From assembly GCA_000827495.1 (NCBI GenBank), contig KN817521.1, positions 248,001 through 312,000 of the forward strand: a stretch of DNA of 64,000 nucleotides, in the 5' to 3' direction. The stretch's first letter is position 1. The number at the start of each line of letters is the position of its first letter. The position numbers and the translations under genes were made by a program. Source of the stretch: Hypholoma sublateritium FD-334 SS-4. Lineage: Eukaryota > Basidiomycota > Agaricomycetes > Agaricales > Strophariaceae. This document shows positions 34,160 to 43,745 of the stretch, in pieces. The notes below the pieces were generated by a model, which made no database searches, was not told the origin of the DNA, and saw nothing but the letters and a program-made list of their open reading frames with translations.

Positions 34160-36672
34160 TTTCGAGAACCTTTGACGTTGAGTGAGCAAGTAGGGGCAGT
34201 TGAACGTCGTCCAAGTCTCAGAAGCGTGCAGAATTCGTTGGTAATTCTTTCAAACTAAACACTTGACCGTGAATATAGCCCCTTGTCTGGGATTACACGG
34301 TACCGTTGAGTGGAACAGTGGAGAATGATTATGATGTCAAAGCTTCGTCATCTTGGGCGGAATTGTCTCTGCTTTGCAGGGCATCGGAGAGAAAAGAGGA
34401 TTCGTTCTCATTGCCATAGGTAGTACTGTCCCTTCCGCATTGGACAGCTTGCCTCCAGACTCACAAATACAAGGTACCCCGCAGATGCCTTTAGGCGCCG
34501 GATCCCATTGACAACCTGCTGTCCGTCTGTTTTCTTGCATGAAACCGGAGATGATTTGAAGTAATGCAGAAACGGAACCGAATTGCTGTTATAAGGAAGG
34601 TCGGACGACGGAAGGAGTACGAATCGTGTCGCACCCGCCACTTGTGTGGTTCCGTTCAACGAGCAAGGAATTTACATAAGCACCCGCGCTGTCGCGGCGC
34701 TCTGCGGCGTCGGTAGTTGTAGCGGCGGGTGGTCGGNTTTTTATCTGACACTGCTGCCCGCCCCAAATATTGCATTGAGTAAAATTGTAAAGAAATTTAT
34801 GGCAGGCATATAAAGTCATGCAAATGTCATTATTCTACATTCTGAATAAAATTTATAGTTTGTGAAATATATTGGAAATACTATCACTTTTCTACATGTC
34901 GTTGACCTTCTCCGCTCCGCAAAATGTTCCATTTTACCTATATGCAAAATTGGTGCAATATTTTCTCACCAAACTTTTGGTGGGAAAATNTTGACACGAT
35001 TTTGCCTGTATGCAATATTTTTCATTTTACAAGTAACTATAGAGCAGCACTACATAATATAATATCCGNATCGCCATTGCCTTTCCCATGTCGTAAAATC
35101 CGGGTAGAATATAACATTACTCAATTGTTCCTATTCTATATGCTTGCTATAAATTTGTTTATGGTTTTGCTCATGGTATAATTGGGCACGGTCAGCAGTG
35201 TGAAGACACGCCCTGAGGAGCGCCCACGGCGGCGCTCAGCCACGCTCCTCCCAAACCGCGGCATGTAAATTCCTAACGCCGTGTTTTGCTATCATACCGT
35301 GAATTGTATGGATCGACTCTCCGTCTATTATTGCAAGCTTTCTTGTGCAGTACATTAAGATGCCGTATCATGATTGGCGTACTATTCTGTCGGTGCAGAA
35401 TTTCGACCTTTGCGGTATATTTTACTATTATACATAGAGGACCCTCAAGGCGACGCCATGTGGCTCCCCGGATTTACGGTGGCTGCAGGCTATCTGGGCG
35501 CTGATAGATGTATGGCACCGTAGCACTTAAAACCGAATGGAGGCTTGCTAGCATAATTGATGTTGTGCCCACAAAAAGACATACCATAGTATCTCATCAT
35601 TGTATTCGTTTGAATTGAATCTTCGATTGATTTTTTGGCGCGAACGTCTTGTTCTGAAAAGGCGTAGTACACAAGTAGTACACCCTATTACATGTATTCT
35701 CCTATTATTGAAAAAATCCAGAGTCCGCGACTGGTTAAGCGATTGGCCTTGACTACCCACAGGGCGAGTATGTATACCAGTTGAAATGAGTTCTACGCGT
35801 GTTTGAGTAGGCGAGATATGCATCAACATGAGGGCGGCGCTGATGAAGATTTCCGAAATCACGCAATGCACCATCACACCCTTCCTTGCATGCAGTACAA
35901 GAGCAGTGATGCTGGGCTGATTAACTGGTCTTCCCAATACATATCTGACCTGTCAAAGCGTAGTGGCATGGGCTCAGTGAGTATTTTCATAGCAGGATTA
36001 ATAGATAATCAGATGGGAACTGATGAAGTTGATTCCGCCTGCGAGACAAAAAGGACTGATCTTCTCAAAGCTCAGGCGAACAAGGACACCGCAAATTAAG
36101 CCTTGCGCCCCCCGGATATACTCTGAGAGTACTCCGCATGTTTTTAGCCGTGTCACGGTTGATGGAGCCACTAAAAATAGGGATGGACAACTCGGCCGGG
36201 AGTCCCAATCGCAGACGAGGCGTGGACGAGGCCATTTCTTCCTCGTCTGTTGACCGAAAATCCAGCTCTGTGTTGGCTCTGCGAGCGGAAAAGTTGGCAT
36301 CTCATTTGATGAGGATCGACAGAAATAGGAGCTGTGTAGCCCACAAGCAGTGCGCAGAAGTTACCAAGCACATGAGGCTGTACCGCACGAAGCACGGAGG
36401 CCCTGAGCGCTGAGTCGCGTTCTAACTCCCTATGGCAACCTGATGCTGCTATATAAACCAACGCGCACGGCTCACAATTCCCCACCACTTGTAGTGTGTC
36501 ATAACGACTTAAACGACGTGCGCACCTGTTTTCCCCTCCCGTGCGCGGCAGCTAACCTGCGTTATCTAGTCATCGACGTTGCCTTGCTGGTCAAGACACT
36601 GCTCGTTCCAACCAATCAAAAGCAACAAACTAAATTTCACGACCTTTGACGTACTATTCAAACCGCATTCTA
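34160..36672. other. Gene-poor island with AT-rich core and ambiguous bases
   Basis: No gene is supported in 2.5 kb. The centre (about 34740-35170) is AT-rich and contains single N bases at 34737, 34990 and 35070. GC-rich flanks border it (34681-34736 and 35205-35270). Minus-strand frames at 35548-35937 (129 codons) and 35998-36300 (100 codons) carry hydrophobic segments but no recognisable domain and could not be joined. A relic transposon is possible; no terminal repeats or transposase motifs were found. Confidence 0.5.
34931..35018. repeat. Imperfect 20-bp direct repeat around a hairpin
   Basis: ATTTTACCTATATGCAAAAT at 34931-34950 recurs as ATTTTGCCTGTATGCAATAT at 34999-35018 (17 of 20 identical). 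Between them, 34960-34973 and 34976-34989 form an inverted repeat with 14-bp arms (one mismatch) and a 2-base loop. Confidence 0.75.
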
Positions 36673-37962
36673 ATGGCCACACAAACACAATCTATCCTTC
36701 GCAATAGCCTTACCGCTAGTTCTTCAATTAAGAATGGACCAATGCGCTCCATCCTCAGGCGTCCGGAGCCGTTGGCGCTGTCCCCTCGGTCGTCTGCGTT
36801 CACCCAGCTGGCGAGCTTCTCCGTGAAGCTCTCGCCCTCGATTTCACAGGCGATCAAGTCGCCCCATGTGCACTTCCCGCCGTCTCCCTCGCAGCTCATC
36901 TCCACTTTCACGGCCCTCTCGTCGGGGTCGTACGACCGTGCCCCCATCTCCATCTCTCCTAACCCACTGACAATTCCCGGGTGGGGGGAACGTGTGTACT
37001 CCCCATCGGTCGAGGGCTTTAGGCTGCAGGCCGCTCCGAAGACATTCCGCACCCTCGCGTACCAAGGTTCGCCGATCATCACAGACTTCGAGGACCCCCG
37101 CTCGCCGAAGCTCCCCGCGGCTAAGGTTAGCAACAAGACCGCGGCGAACACCATTCGCTTTGCGTCGTTCGTGAACACGCGCGAGCGCACGCGCCAGAGC
37201 CAGACGCTCGAGAAGGCAATGTCGTCGTACCCGCGCTCGCCGTACCCGTCCGCGCCCATCTCTCCCAGCGAATCGCGAGCGCCCGAGTCTCCGATAGGGG
37301 CGGAGGACGAAATGGACATGCGCGGTCGGCAGTTGTCGCGTACCGGCGAGATCCCCTCTGCTCCTGCGCGGGCGCGTGCCCGCGCGCAGTCTGTGCAGGA
37401 GCGCAGGCGGTCGAAGAAGAACCTGACGCTCGCGCCGAGGTTCAATATGAGTGTCGCCAACTCGCCCTCGCCTCTCGGCCGGTCGATCTTCAGCCCTGCC
37501 GTCTCGTCGCTCAATCGCCCGCACAAGCCTGCGCCGCTGGCGATGGACAGCCTCACGCAAGAATTCTGGCAGGCAGTTTCCTTGGAGCCGTCTGCTAGTG
37601 AGACGACGGCGGACCTGGACGAGCCGATGGTCACTGCGCTCGAGTACCCTGAGTCAGCGGTGGAGTACGAGGAGAAACTGGACATGACGCTGTGCTCCGC
37701 CCGGCAGCCCCCTGTCATGTATGCGGCTGCCGACGGTGCGTTGTGGTCTCCGGGCCTGCCCACGCCCGGCGCGGCCATGCAAAAGATCCGTGAAACTTTG
37801 ATGAGCCCCGGGGTCGGCAAGTCATTCGGGAGGGCGTCGACCATTGTGCGCAAGGACTTCACTGCCCCTTCGCCCAATGATCCGTTTGCCGCGTTCCCGT
37901 CGTTCGGCACTGCCCTAGGAGGTGGCGGGCTTCAATACCCCCCTCGGGTGGTGCGAGCATGA
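36673..37962 (+). CDS. SPHVHFP-motif protein, copy 1 (undescribed basidiomycete family)
   Basis: One exon, 429 residues, from ATG 36673; this region is GC-rich. Residues 63-69 read SPHVHFP, followed by a Ser/Thr-rich stretch, SYDRAPISI, a Pro-Asn pair and GWGERVYSP. The same sequence order appears in the next gene (copy 2), so the block is a real conserved module. Upstream are two SILR tetrapeptides (7-10 and 26-29). The remainder is Ser/Pro-rich and probably disordered, with basic patches (QERRRSKKN) and a C-terminal motif PNDPFAAFPSFGTAL. Proteins with this block are common in Agaricomycetes and have no assigned function as far as I know. No membrane segment or signal peptide is seen. Confidence 0.8.
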   Translation: MATQTQSILRNSLTASSSIKNGPMRSILRRPEPLALSPRSSAFTQLASFSVKLSPSISQAIKSPHVHFPPSPSQLISTFTALSSGSYDRAPISISPNPLTIPGWGERVYSPSVEGFRLQAAPKTFRTLAYQGSPIITDFEDPRSPKLPAAKVSNKTAANTIRFASFVNTRERTRQSQTLEKAMSSYPRSPYPSAPISPSESRAPESPIGAEDEMDMRGRQLSRTGEIPSAPARARARAQSVQERRRSKKNLTLAPRFNMSVANSPSPLGRSIFSPAVSSLNRPHKPAPLAMDSLTQEFWQAVSLEPSASETTADLDEPMVTALEYPESAVEYEEKLDMTLCSARQPPVMYAAADGALWSPGLPTPGAAMQKIRETLMSPGVGKSFGRASTIVRKDFTAPSPNDPFAAFPSFGTALGGGGLQYPPRVVRA

Positions 37963-38821
37963 GGGAGGTCTTAAACTACGGACATATCGGGCGGCATTGC
38001 TCGAGTGAATGATTGTAGACGAATGCAAGTTCGTCAAAAAAGAGACATTTTTTCTGTTGTTGTTGGAGTCGTTGGATGTATGTTAGCGGTGTCTTGTCTC
38101 TGGCGAGCCCTAGGCTGCGCAACCACGTACGTATTTCAACTGCAAACATCACATTGCTTTCTTGCTTTCGTGCTTCCAAATAGTCGAATTATAGTCTGAT
38201 AATATTTCAATTCCATAAAATTTCAATTTCACACTTGCCTTGAGGAGTGGGTTGCCCCGGGTACAGCAGCCGTTGCTGAGAGCACTCGAACGCGGTTAGA
38301 CTGGGAGGGCTAATAAGCCGGCTGTGCCGGAGGAATCGGAATCGCGAGAGCCAATGACCCTAAGTACATTTGCGAGACGTTATCGTGCGAGGAAGTGCAC
38401 TGAGCAATTTTCTTGTGTATATTTCGTGAGGTTTCCGCTGAGACGACGTTTCCAGAGCATACTTATGTACAGCATTTATTCACCGCTTGCTTTGCAGTAG
38501 TAGTGCATCTATTTTTAGTATTGCGGGCAGGTGACCCGCGGCTCCACTTTCGTCATTGACGGTTTCCTTCAAACACAGCAGTGCAGCCTCATTGCACTCA
38601 CCCAGCATGAGGCGATAAGTACTTATCCAGCGTCCGGGCTGCGCATTGTGTCCCACTTCTTCTCTCTCATCCGTATGTTTTGGGTTTGCATCGCCAGCTA
38701 AAGAATTGCTCACTCCGTCATTTAGGCGCTCTAGCAACGCTCTAGAGTTCGCTTTACGCGCGGCGAGCGATCTGTGAACACCGAGCCTCTTTGTGCATCC
38801 TGTGATCCGTGCCGAAATACG
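37963..38821. other. Spacer between the two SPHVHFP genes, 859 bp
   Basis: It carries the 3' UTR of copy 1 and the promoter of copy 2. A minus-strand frame of 133 codons (38480-38881) overlaps the promoter and has no motif. No third copy is visible. Confidence 0.4.
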
Positions 38822-39658
38822 ATGTCGCCTCGCCCTATTCTCAAACCCTTCCCTGCGCCCCCTCTTTTCCTTGACCTCCACTCAGGCGACCCCAATCTGT
38901 CCACGCCATACAGTGGCGCGTTGCCGTTCGCATCATGTCACATCCCACCGGCAATGTCGCCCCATGTCCATTTCCCTGCAACCCCCGCCCTGACACAGTG
39001 CGAAATGACGTACTCATCGCGCTCGTACGACCGGAAATCCATCGAGGTCCTGCCGAACGCGCTTGGTCTCCCCGCGAGAGGCGAGCGCGATGTCGACCAT
39101 GGGTATTTCTTTCCGGTTCGCCGGTGTGCCGTGCCGGAGCCCAATGATATGGACGTCGATTATTCGCCTCCCTCGAGCAGCAGTCCCCTTGTTACCCCCT
39201 TCGATACCCCGTCACCTCTTCTGCGGTCGCGTAGCCCTATCTACGTATTCGACCAGTCTACGGAGTCTCCCCTGGACGAATACGATTCGGCTGAGCGACC
39301 CACTTCAATATCCCTATCCTTCCACTTTTCTCCCTCGCATTCGTCAGGTCTAACGCGGAAAAGAAATCCGCAGGAGTCGCAGGCGCCGCATCGGCGGAAG
39401 AAACGTATGCGGACGAAGGAATGCCACGGACCACCGAGAAACACTACCGACTTTATCGACGGCAAACCGGATGTGGGCGGGTCGAGAAGGCCGAGGGGCA
39501 AGCGCGGATATGGCTTGGGTCTAGAATCTGAATGCGTGTTGAATCGGACACCAGACGATACAGATAGCGATAGCGACGAGTGCAGCAGGTCTGCGTCTAG
39601 TATTTCGTTCTCTAGCAGTTTTGATCCTGCATTTGAAGGATGCCTTGGAGGATTCTAA
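38822..39658 (+). CDS. SPHVHFP-motif protein, copy 2
   Basis: One exon, 278 residues. The frame stays open upstream to a GTG at 38774, but ATG 38822 gives MSPRPILKPFPAPPLFL, which parallels the SILRRPEPLALS of copy 1. Residues 46-52 are SPHVHFP, then SSRSYDRKSIEV, a Pro-Asn pair and ARGERDVDHG, in the same order as copy 1. The middle is acidic and Ser/Pro-rich (NDMDVDYSPPSSSSP), and residues about 195-215 are strongly basic (RRKKRMRTK), a candidate nuclear localisation signal. The tail is Ser-rich (SRSASSISFSSSF). The two copies share little outside the N-terminal module, so the duplication is old or the rest is under weak constraint. Confidence 0.78.
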   Translation: MSPRPILKPFPAPPLFLDLHSGDPNLSTPYSGALPFASCHIPPAMSPHVHFPATPALTQCEMTYSSRSYDRKSIEVLPNALGLPARGERDVDHGYFFPVRRCAVPEPNDMDVDYSPPSSSSPLVTPFDTPSPLLRSRSPIYVFDQSTESPLDEYDSAERPTSISLSFHFSPSHSSGLTRKRNPQESQAPHRRKKRMRTKECHGPPRNTTDFIDGKPDVGGSRRPRGKRGYGLGLESECVLNRTPDDTDSDSDECSRSASSISFSSSFDPAFEGCLGGF

Positions 39659-39787
39659 TACCCCTTTCTTTTCGTATTTTCGGGGAGGCCTGTATTTAAT
39701 CAGATCCTCACTGTAGCTTTCCTGCAACCCGTATTTCCGTAGTATACCCCGTATGTGGCTGGTCCATATCGCACATAATATGAAATA

Positions 39788-40191
39788 TTACTCGTTTTTC
39801 TTCTTCAGCAGCTCTTCTTCGTCGCGCTGTATCTCAGCGTCTATTTCAGCTCCACGCGACGGCTTGTTTCCGTGCGAACGCGCAGGCTCGAGCGGGTCGG
39901 TGACAGCGTTCGGGTTGTCGCCCTCGTTTGCATCGTGTTTTTGCGCCGCAGCTAGTCTATTTGCCAGACTGCGTTCGTCTCTGAGAAAATATGTCAGCCC
40001 TTGAATGACACGATTGCATGGGTAAGAATGAACTAACTTGGAATCAGTGTCGATGTGCGCTTTAGCAGGGCCAGCCTCGTATCGATCCTGGGGAGGATAT
40101 TCATGTGTCTGAGCACTGATAAAAGTTTATGGAATGAATTTTCTAGGACAAATTTCGTGACTTGCCTAGTGGGAACGTAAGAGCTGGGCAT
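39788..40191 (-). CDS. Small hydrophilic protein with a GC-AG intron (unknown function)
   Basis: Exons complement 40191-40166, 40115-40038 and 39980-39788 give 98 residues. The first intron starts with GCAAGT instead of GTAAGT; using it joins MPSSYVPTS to AQTHEYPPQDRYEAGPAKA in frame, and no nearby GT donor does so. The rest, DERSLANRLAAAQKHDANEG then a Pro-rich linker and EIDAEIQRDEEELLKKKNE, is strongly hydrophilic and probably helical. An in-frame upstream ATG at 40257 would add 22 residues with basic and hydroxylated residues, a possible mitochondrial presequence. The composition recalls small stress-related or conidiation-type proteins, but I do not recognise a family. Confidence 0.6.
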
Positions 40192-40630
40192 GATGATATT
40201 TACGGTTGGCAAGAGGCTTTCTGAATATTTTAATGAGGGGCGTGTTATAACGCACATTATGGAGATCGCTTGGTTTTAAAGGAATCCGGTCGGAGACTAT
40301 ATGATCATGGAGTTGGGTATTGAGATATTGACGTCAGAAATACAGCATAGGAGATATGACGATTGCTAGCGCTGAGAATTCGAAGGAGTGACTGCATACA
40401 CCAGACGAGAGAATACCAACAGCTATGCAGGTATATAATTAAAGTGGCACAGTGAAAGACAGTTTGGGGTTTGCCCAACGATCTATCACCGTAAAGGTAA
40501 TATCTCGCGTGCCTCCCGGAATTAAAAACTAGAAATGAGTGCCATGAGGTTATCATGAATAGGAGATCCAATGTCGGGGCCGTAAATATCTGTTAGAGAT
40601 ATGCAACTGGCTTGACCGATAAATTTGTCT
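40192..40630. other. Intergenic region, 439 bp
   Basis: Between two minus-strand genes. A minus-strand frame of 88 codons has no motif and is not supported. Confidence 0.4.
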
Positions 40631-43087
40631 TCAAACGGCGCGGATATTTCTCCGCTTCTGGATATAGTGCCACATTTTCTTCAAATCCGCCATCAATGCG
40701 ACGGGTACAACAAGTACCAGGATAGGGAGCGCAAGTTCCCAGAAGCTGCAATCCAGAGAAGGTCCGAGTCAGGATTGGATAACTGAAAAGTGGAAACGCA
40801 CAAGAGATCGGAGCGGCGCAAAGACCACATATTGACAAAGTTCATTCCCTGGCGGTACGATTGAATTGGTGTGTCAAGTACAGTCATTCAAGAACTCACA
40901 AAGTATCCGGTTAGAACAGTGAGAGGCAAAAATATGATGGTCACAATTGTTAGTTTGCGCCTGAGATTGGAAGGAACAAATGAACAAAAGTCAGATTATT
41001 TAGGCCGTACTATGACTCACATCACTTCGTTCATTTCATAGGAAGCAACCTACACAGAACGATATAAGCATCGCCGACTTTATAAGACGAAAACGAGAAT
41101 ACTCACATTGAAGCTATAGTTAATTAAATTGTCTGCAATTCCAGCAAACATGTCCAGGCTTGTAAGAATATATTCCATGTGGTCATAAGCATCCGCCTAT
41201 CAGACGACAATTGTTAGAAGAAAGCAAGACTGTGTGCGCATTTGTCATACCAAGTATATCTTAGCTTTATGGCTCATGAATCCAACAACCTTGACATTCT
41301 CGTTTGCAGGATCAGAGCTGTCGATGAGAGCGGCACATCGATCAACATCATATCGCCGCAGGGCATATATCATCGTCTTGATTGGATCAAGAGTGCGCTT
41401 ATGAAGGATCAGGTCTCCAGAGAGAATATGCACTAGAAACAAATAAGTTCGCAGATTCAGCAGAATATCGAAAGCAATTCTTACACTCCCGCACAGTTCC
41501 CATATTCGGCTGAAGGAGAATCTGCCGTTCGAACTTGTGGATTTTGACGTGGTATTGGTCAATGACCTGGATGGCCTTGTCAACAACTGCATAACAAATC
41601 TTTAGTTCGTGATGTGCATATTGATATCATGATTGACTTACTGAGATCCAGTAATGAATGGACAAGGAGTGACGGATCGGCTGACTTCCTCAGTACAGTG
41701 TCTCTGCTTTTGAGGCGGGCGGCAATGGGTAGAGTCAAGTCGAGGTTGGGCGTTGGACGGATAGAAATTACAGTGCCTACACATATCGAAATGTGAGATG
41801 GAAAAGAAGAAAAATACAGAACAGAACTCACCATCCCTAAAGAGGAAGAAATACATGGGTGATACGGCCACATCTACTCGGGAGCCCTATAACCGATATA
41901 AGTACGACATCAATTAGATAGAGAGGTAAACTCGACCTTTTTCAGGGTCCGTACAGCAGCTTCGTCCTCCTTGCGCGCTGTACTCTGGGCTCGTAGCTAC
42001 GAACATCAGCCGAAAGGAAACTGGGTCAGAATCAAATAAAATACGTACATTAGCATCCTTTGCCGCCAGAATAGAGAGGCGTGGTGCCGCTGTCTTTGAG
42101 TATGGCGGTGCAACATCGCCGCGAGTAGTGGGCAGAATCGGTGTCCGGCCTAATGTCTGCCTTTTTCTCAATGACGCGATGGGGCTGGGAACGCCTCCGT
42201 TTTTGATGATGTCTTCAGAATCTTCTTTCTCGTCGTATTCGGGGGTGAATTCCCGGATGGGTTCGGGAGACGAGCTGCGAGGAGCATCTGTGAACGAGGG
42301 TGGGCCATCGGAAGCGTCCTCGGGGAGCAGTTCGTGGCATAAAACGCGTAGAAAGAGGTGTTTGCTGTAATAGTCGGCCTTGGAGCGATTTCCCGAGTGC
42401 CCGTGGAAGACATCCTCGAGTGCCAGCGGATGCAATTCTACGCAGGGCAAGTCAGTCCCAAGCCCATTCCACGCCCAGAGAACACAACAACGAACGGTAT
42501 TTGATCGCAAGCGCCTTGATCACATCCCAGCTCACCCCCCCAATGTTGATCCACCGCACCTTCACCCACGCCTCGCGGGGCGGCGGCGCGCCCGAACCTA
42601 CGTTCATAAACTCGACGAACTCCGCGTTCCCCATCCTGCGCGACGTGCTGCGCACCGCGGAGTAGTCGACGATCTCGATCTCGGAGTCCTGCTGGATGTG
42701 CCTGTACGCCGCGTCGACCGCCGGCCGGCGGGGGTCGATGCCCGGCTCCGCGCCGACGTTCGCTGCGCTGAGCAGCGTCGCGCCGCGGTGCAGCGACATG
42801 ACCTTGCGCACGACCGCGCGGAAGCGGTCCTTCGGCGGGAGGTGCGGCCAGCCGGATGCCTTTGTCGGGTGCGTCGCGGCGGAGGGATGCGCCCTGGACA
42901 ACCGTGAGTGCAGCGACTTCTTCGACTGCGCGGACATGACCCGCGCGAGGTCCAGCGGGTGGCCATTGTGCTCGGGAGCCCGTGAGTAGGTCGGAGACCC
43001 TGCTTCTATGTTGGGCGTCTCCTGCTCATCTAGGTCTGGCGTGAGTGAGCGCGTCTCGGATTCGTCCAAGCTGTTCTCGCGCGGCAT
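40631..43087 (-). CDS. CorA-type magnesium transporter
   Basis: Twelve exons: complement 43087-42496, 42437-42049, 41996-41937, 41886-41832, 41776-41642, 41586-41485, 41432-41251, 41196-41107, 41049-41021, 40960-40900, 40848-40802 and 40745-40631; 618 residues. Family landmarks: WINIGGVSWDVIKALAIKYQ, LHPLALEDVFHGHSGNRSKA, SPMYFFLFRDGTVISI, the long helix with VDKAIQVIDQYHVKIHKFE, SHKAKIYLADAYDHMEYILT, and the pore-lining VASYEMNEVMRKLTIVTIIF. The signature GMN is residues 566-568 in LTGYFGMNF. The second span reads FWELALPILVLVVPVALMA, and the C-terminus is basic. The N-terminal 190 residues and a loop at about 230-300 are low-complexity, as in fungal Alr/Mnr2-like members. It should move magnesium across the plasma membrane or vacuole. 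Confidence 0.93.
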
Positions 43088-43745
43088 TTTGGCTGAGCGC
43101 GCCGACTAGTTTGTGGGGTGCCGCTGGTAGGAATCAGAGATTGTTTTTGTTGTTTTCTAATTTTACCTCGCTGTTTCCACATGCCTGCCTCGCGTTGATG
43201 ACAATGACGCGGGTTAGTTACCAGCACAGATTGACAGGAGCGAAATGCAGTGCCACCGCAGTTGCCCCTATACATATGAGCCCAAGCAAACAGTTTGCTG
43301 CATACGAAAAGATTTGTAACGACTATCATGTTTTATTTACTTCATATGAGTCCAAGTGAGTGTATGTGTAGGTGATCGATATAAGACGATACATGTAGAA
43401 AATATTCCGACTGATGGAGAGACCAATAATTAAAGGAGCGAGAGTTCTATGTCGGCGACAGCAGTGGTGCAGAGATATATAGAAAAGTCAAGGACGCAGA
43501 AAGCCTGCATCTGCTCGTCGCACGGGGTGGATAGATATAGCAGCCTGCCGCATACGAGGGACGGACAAAGAAAAAACAGCGATAGGGAGTGTGAAAGCCA
43601 TTACAAACTAGCTGGCGATATGATAAAGCGACGATGGTGGATATCGGGGAAAATGCATAGCAAGGGATTGTTTGCGGTTTTGGATTTGACGACGGACGAC
43701 GGGAACAGCGACGACAAGAAAGAAATACGAACCGGACCGAATGAA
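43088..43745. other. Intergenic region, 658 bp
   Basis: It separates the magnesium transporter start from the AGC kinase stop. Overlapping frames on both strands at 43447-43754 have no recognisable motif. Confidence 0.4.

Noticed and set aside
35548..36300. Possible two-exon minus-strand membrane protein in the AT-rich island
   Set aside because: Hydrophobic patches are present, but no family motif, no clear start and no phase-compatible splice sites were found.
36654..37910. Antisense frame of 418 codons opposite SPHVHFP copy 1
   Set aside because: It mirrors the sense gene in a GC-rich region where stop codons are rare; the sense frame carries the motif shared with copy 2.
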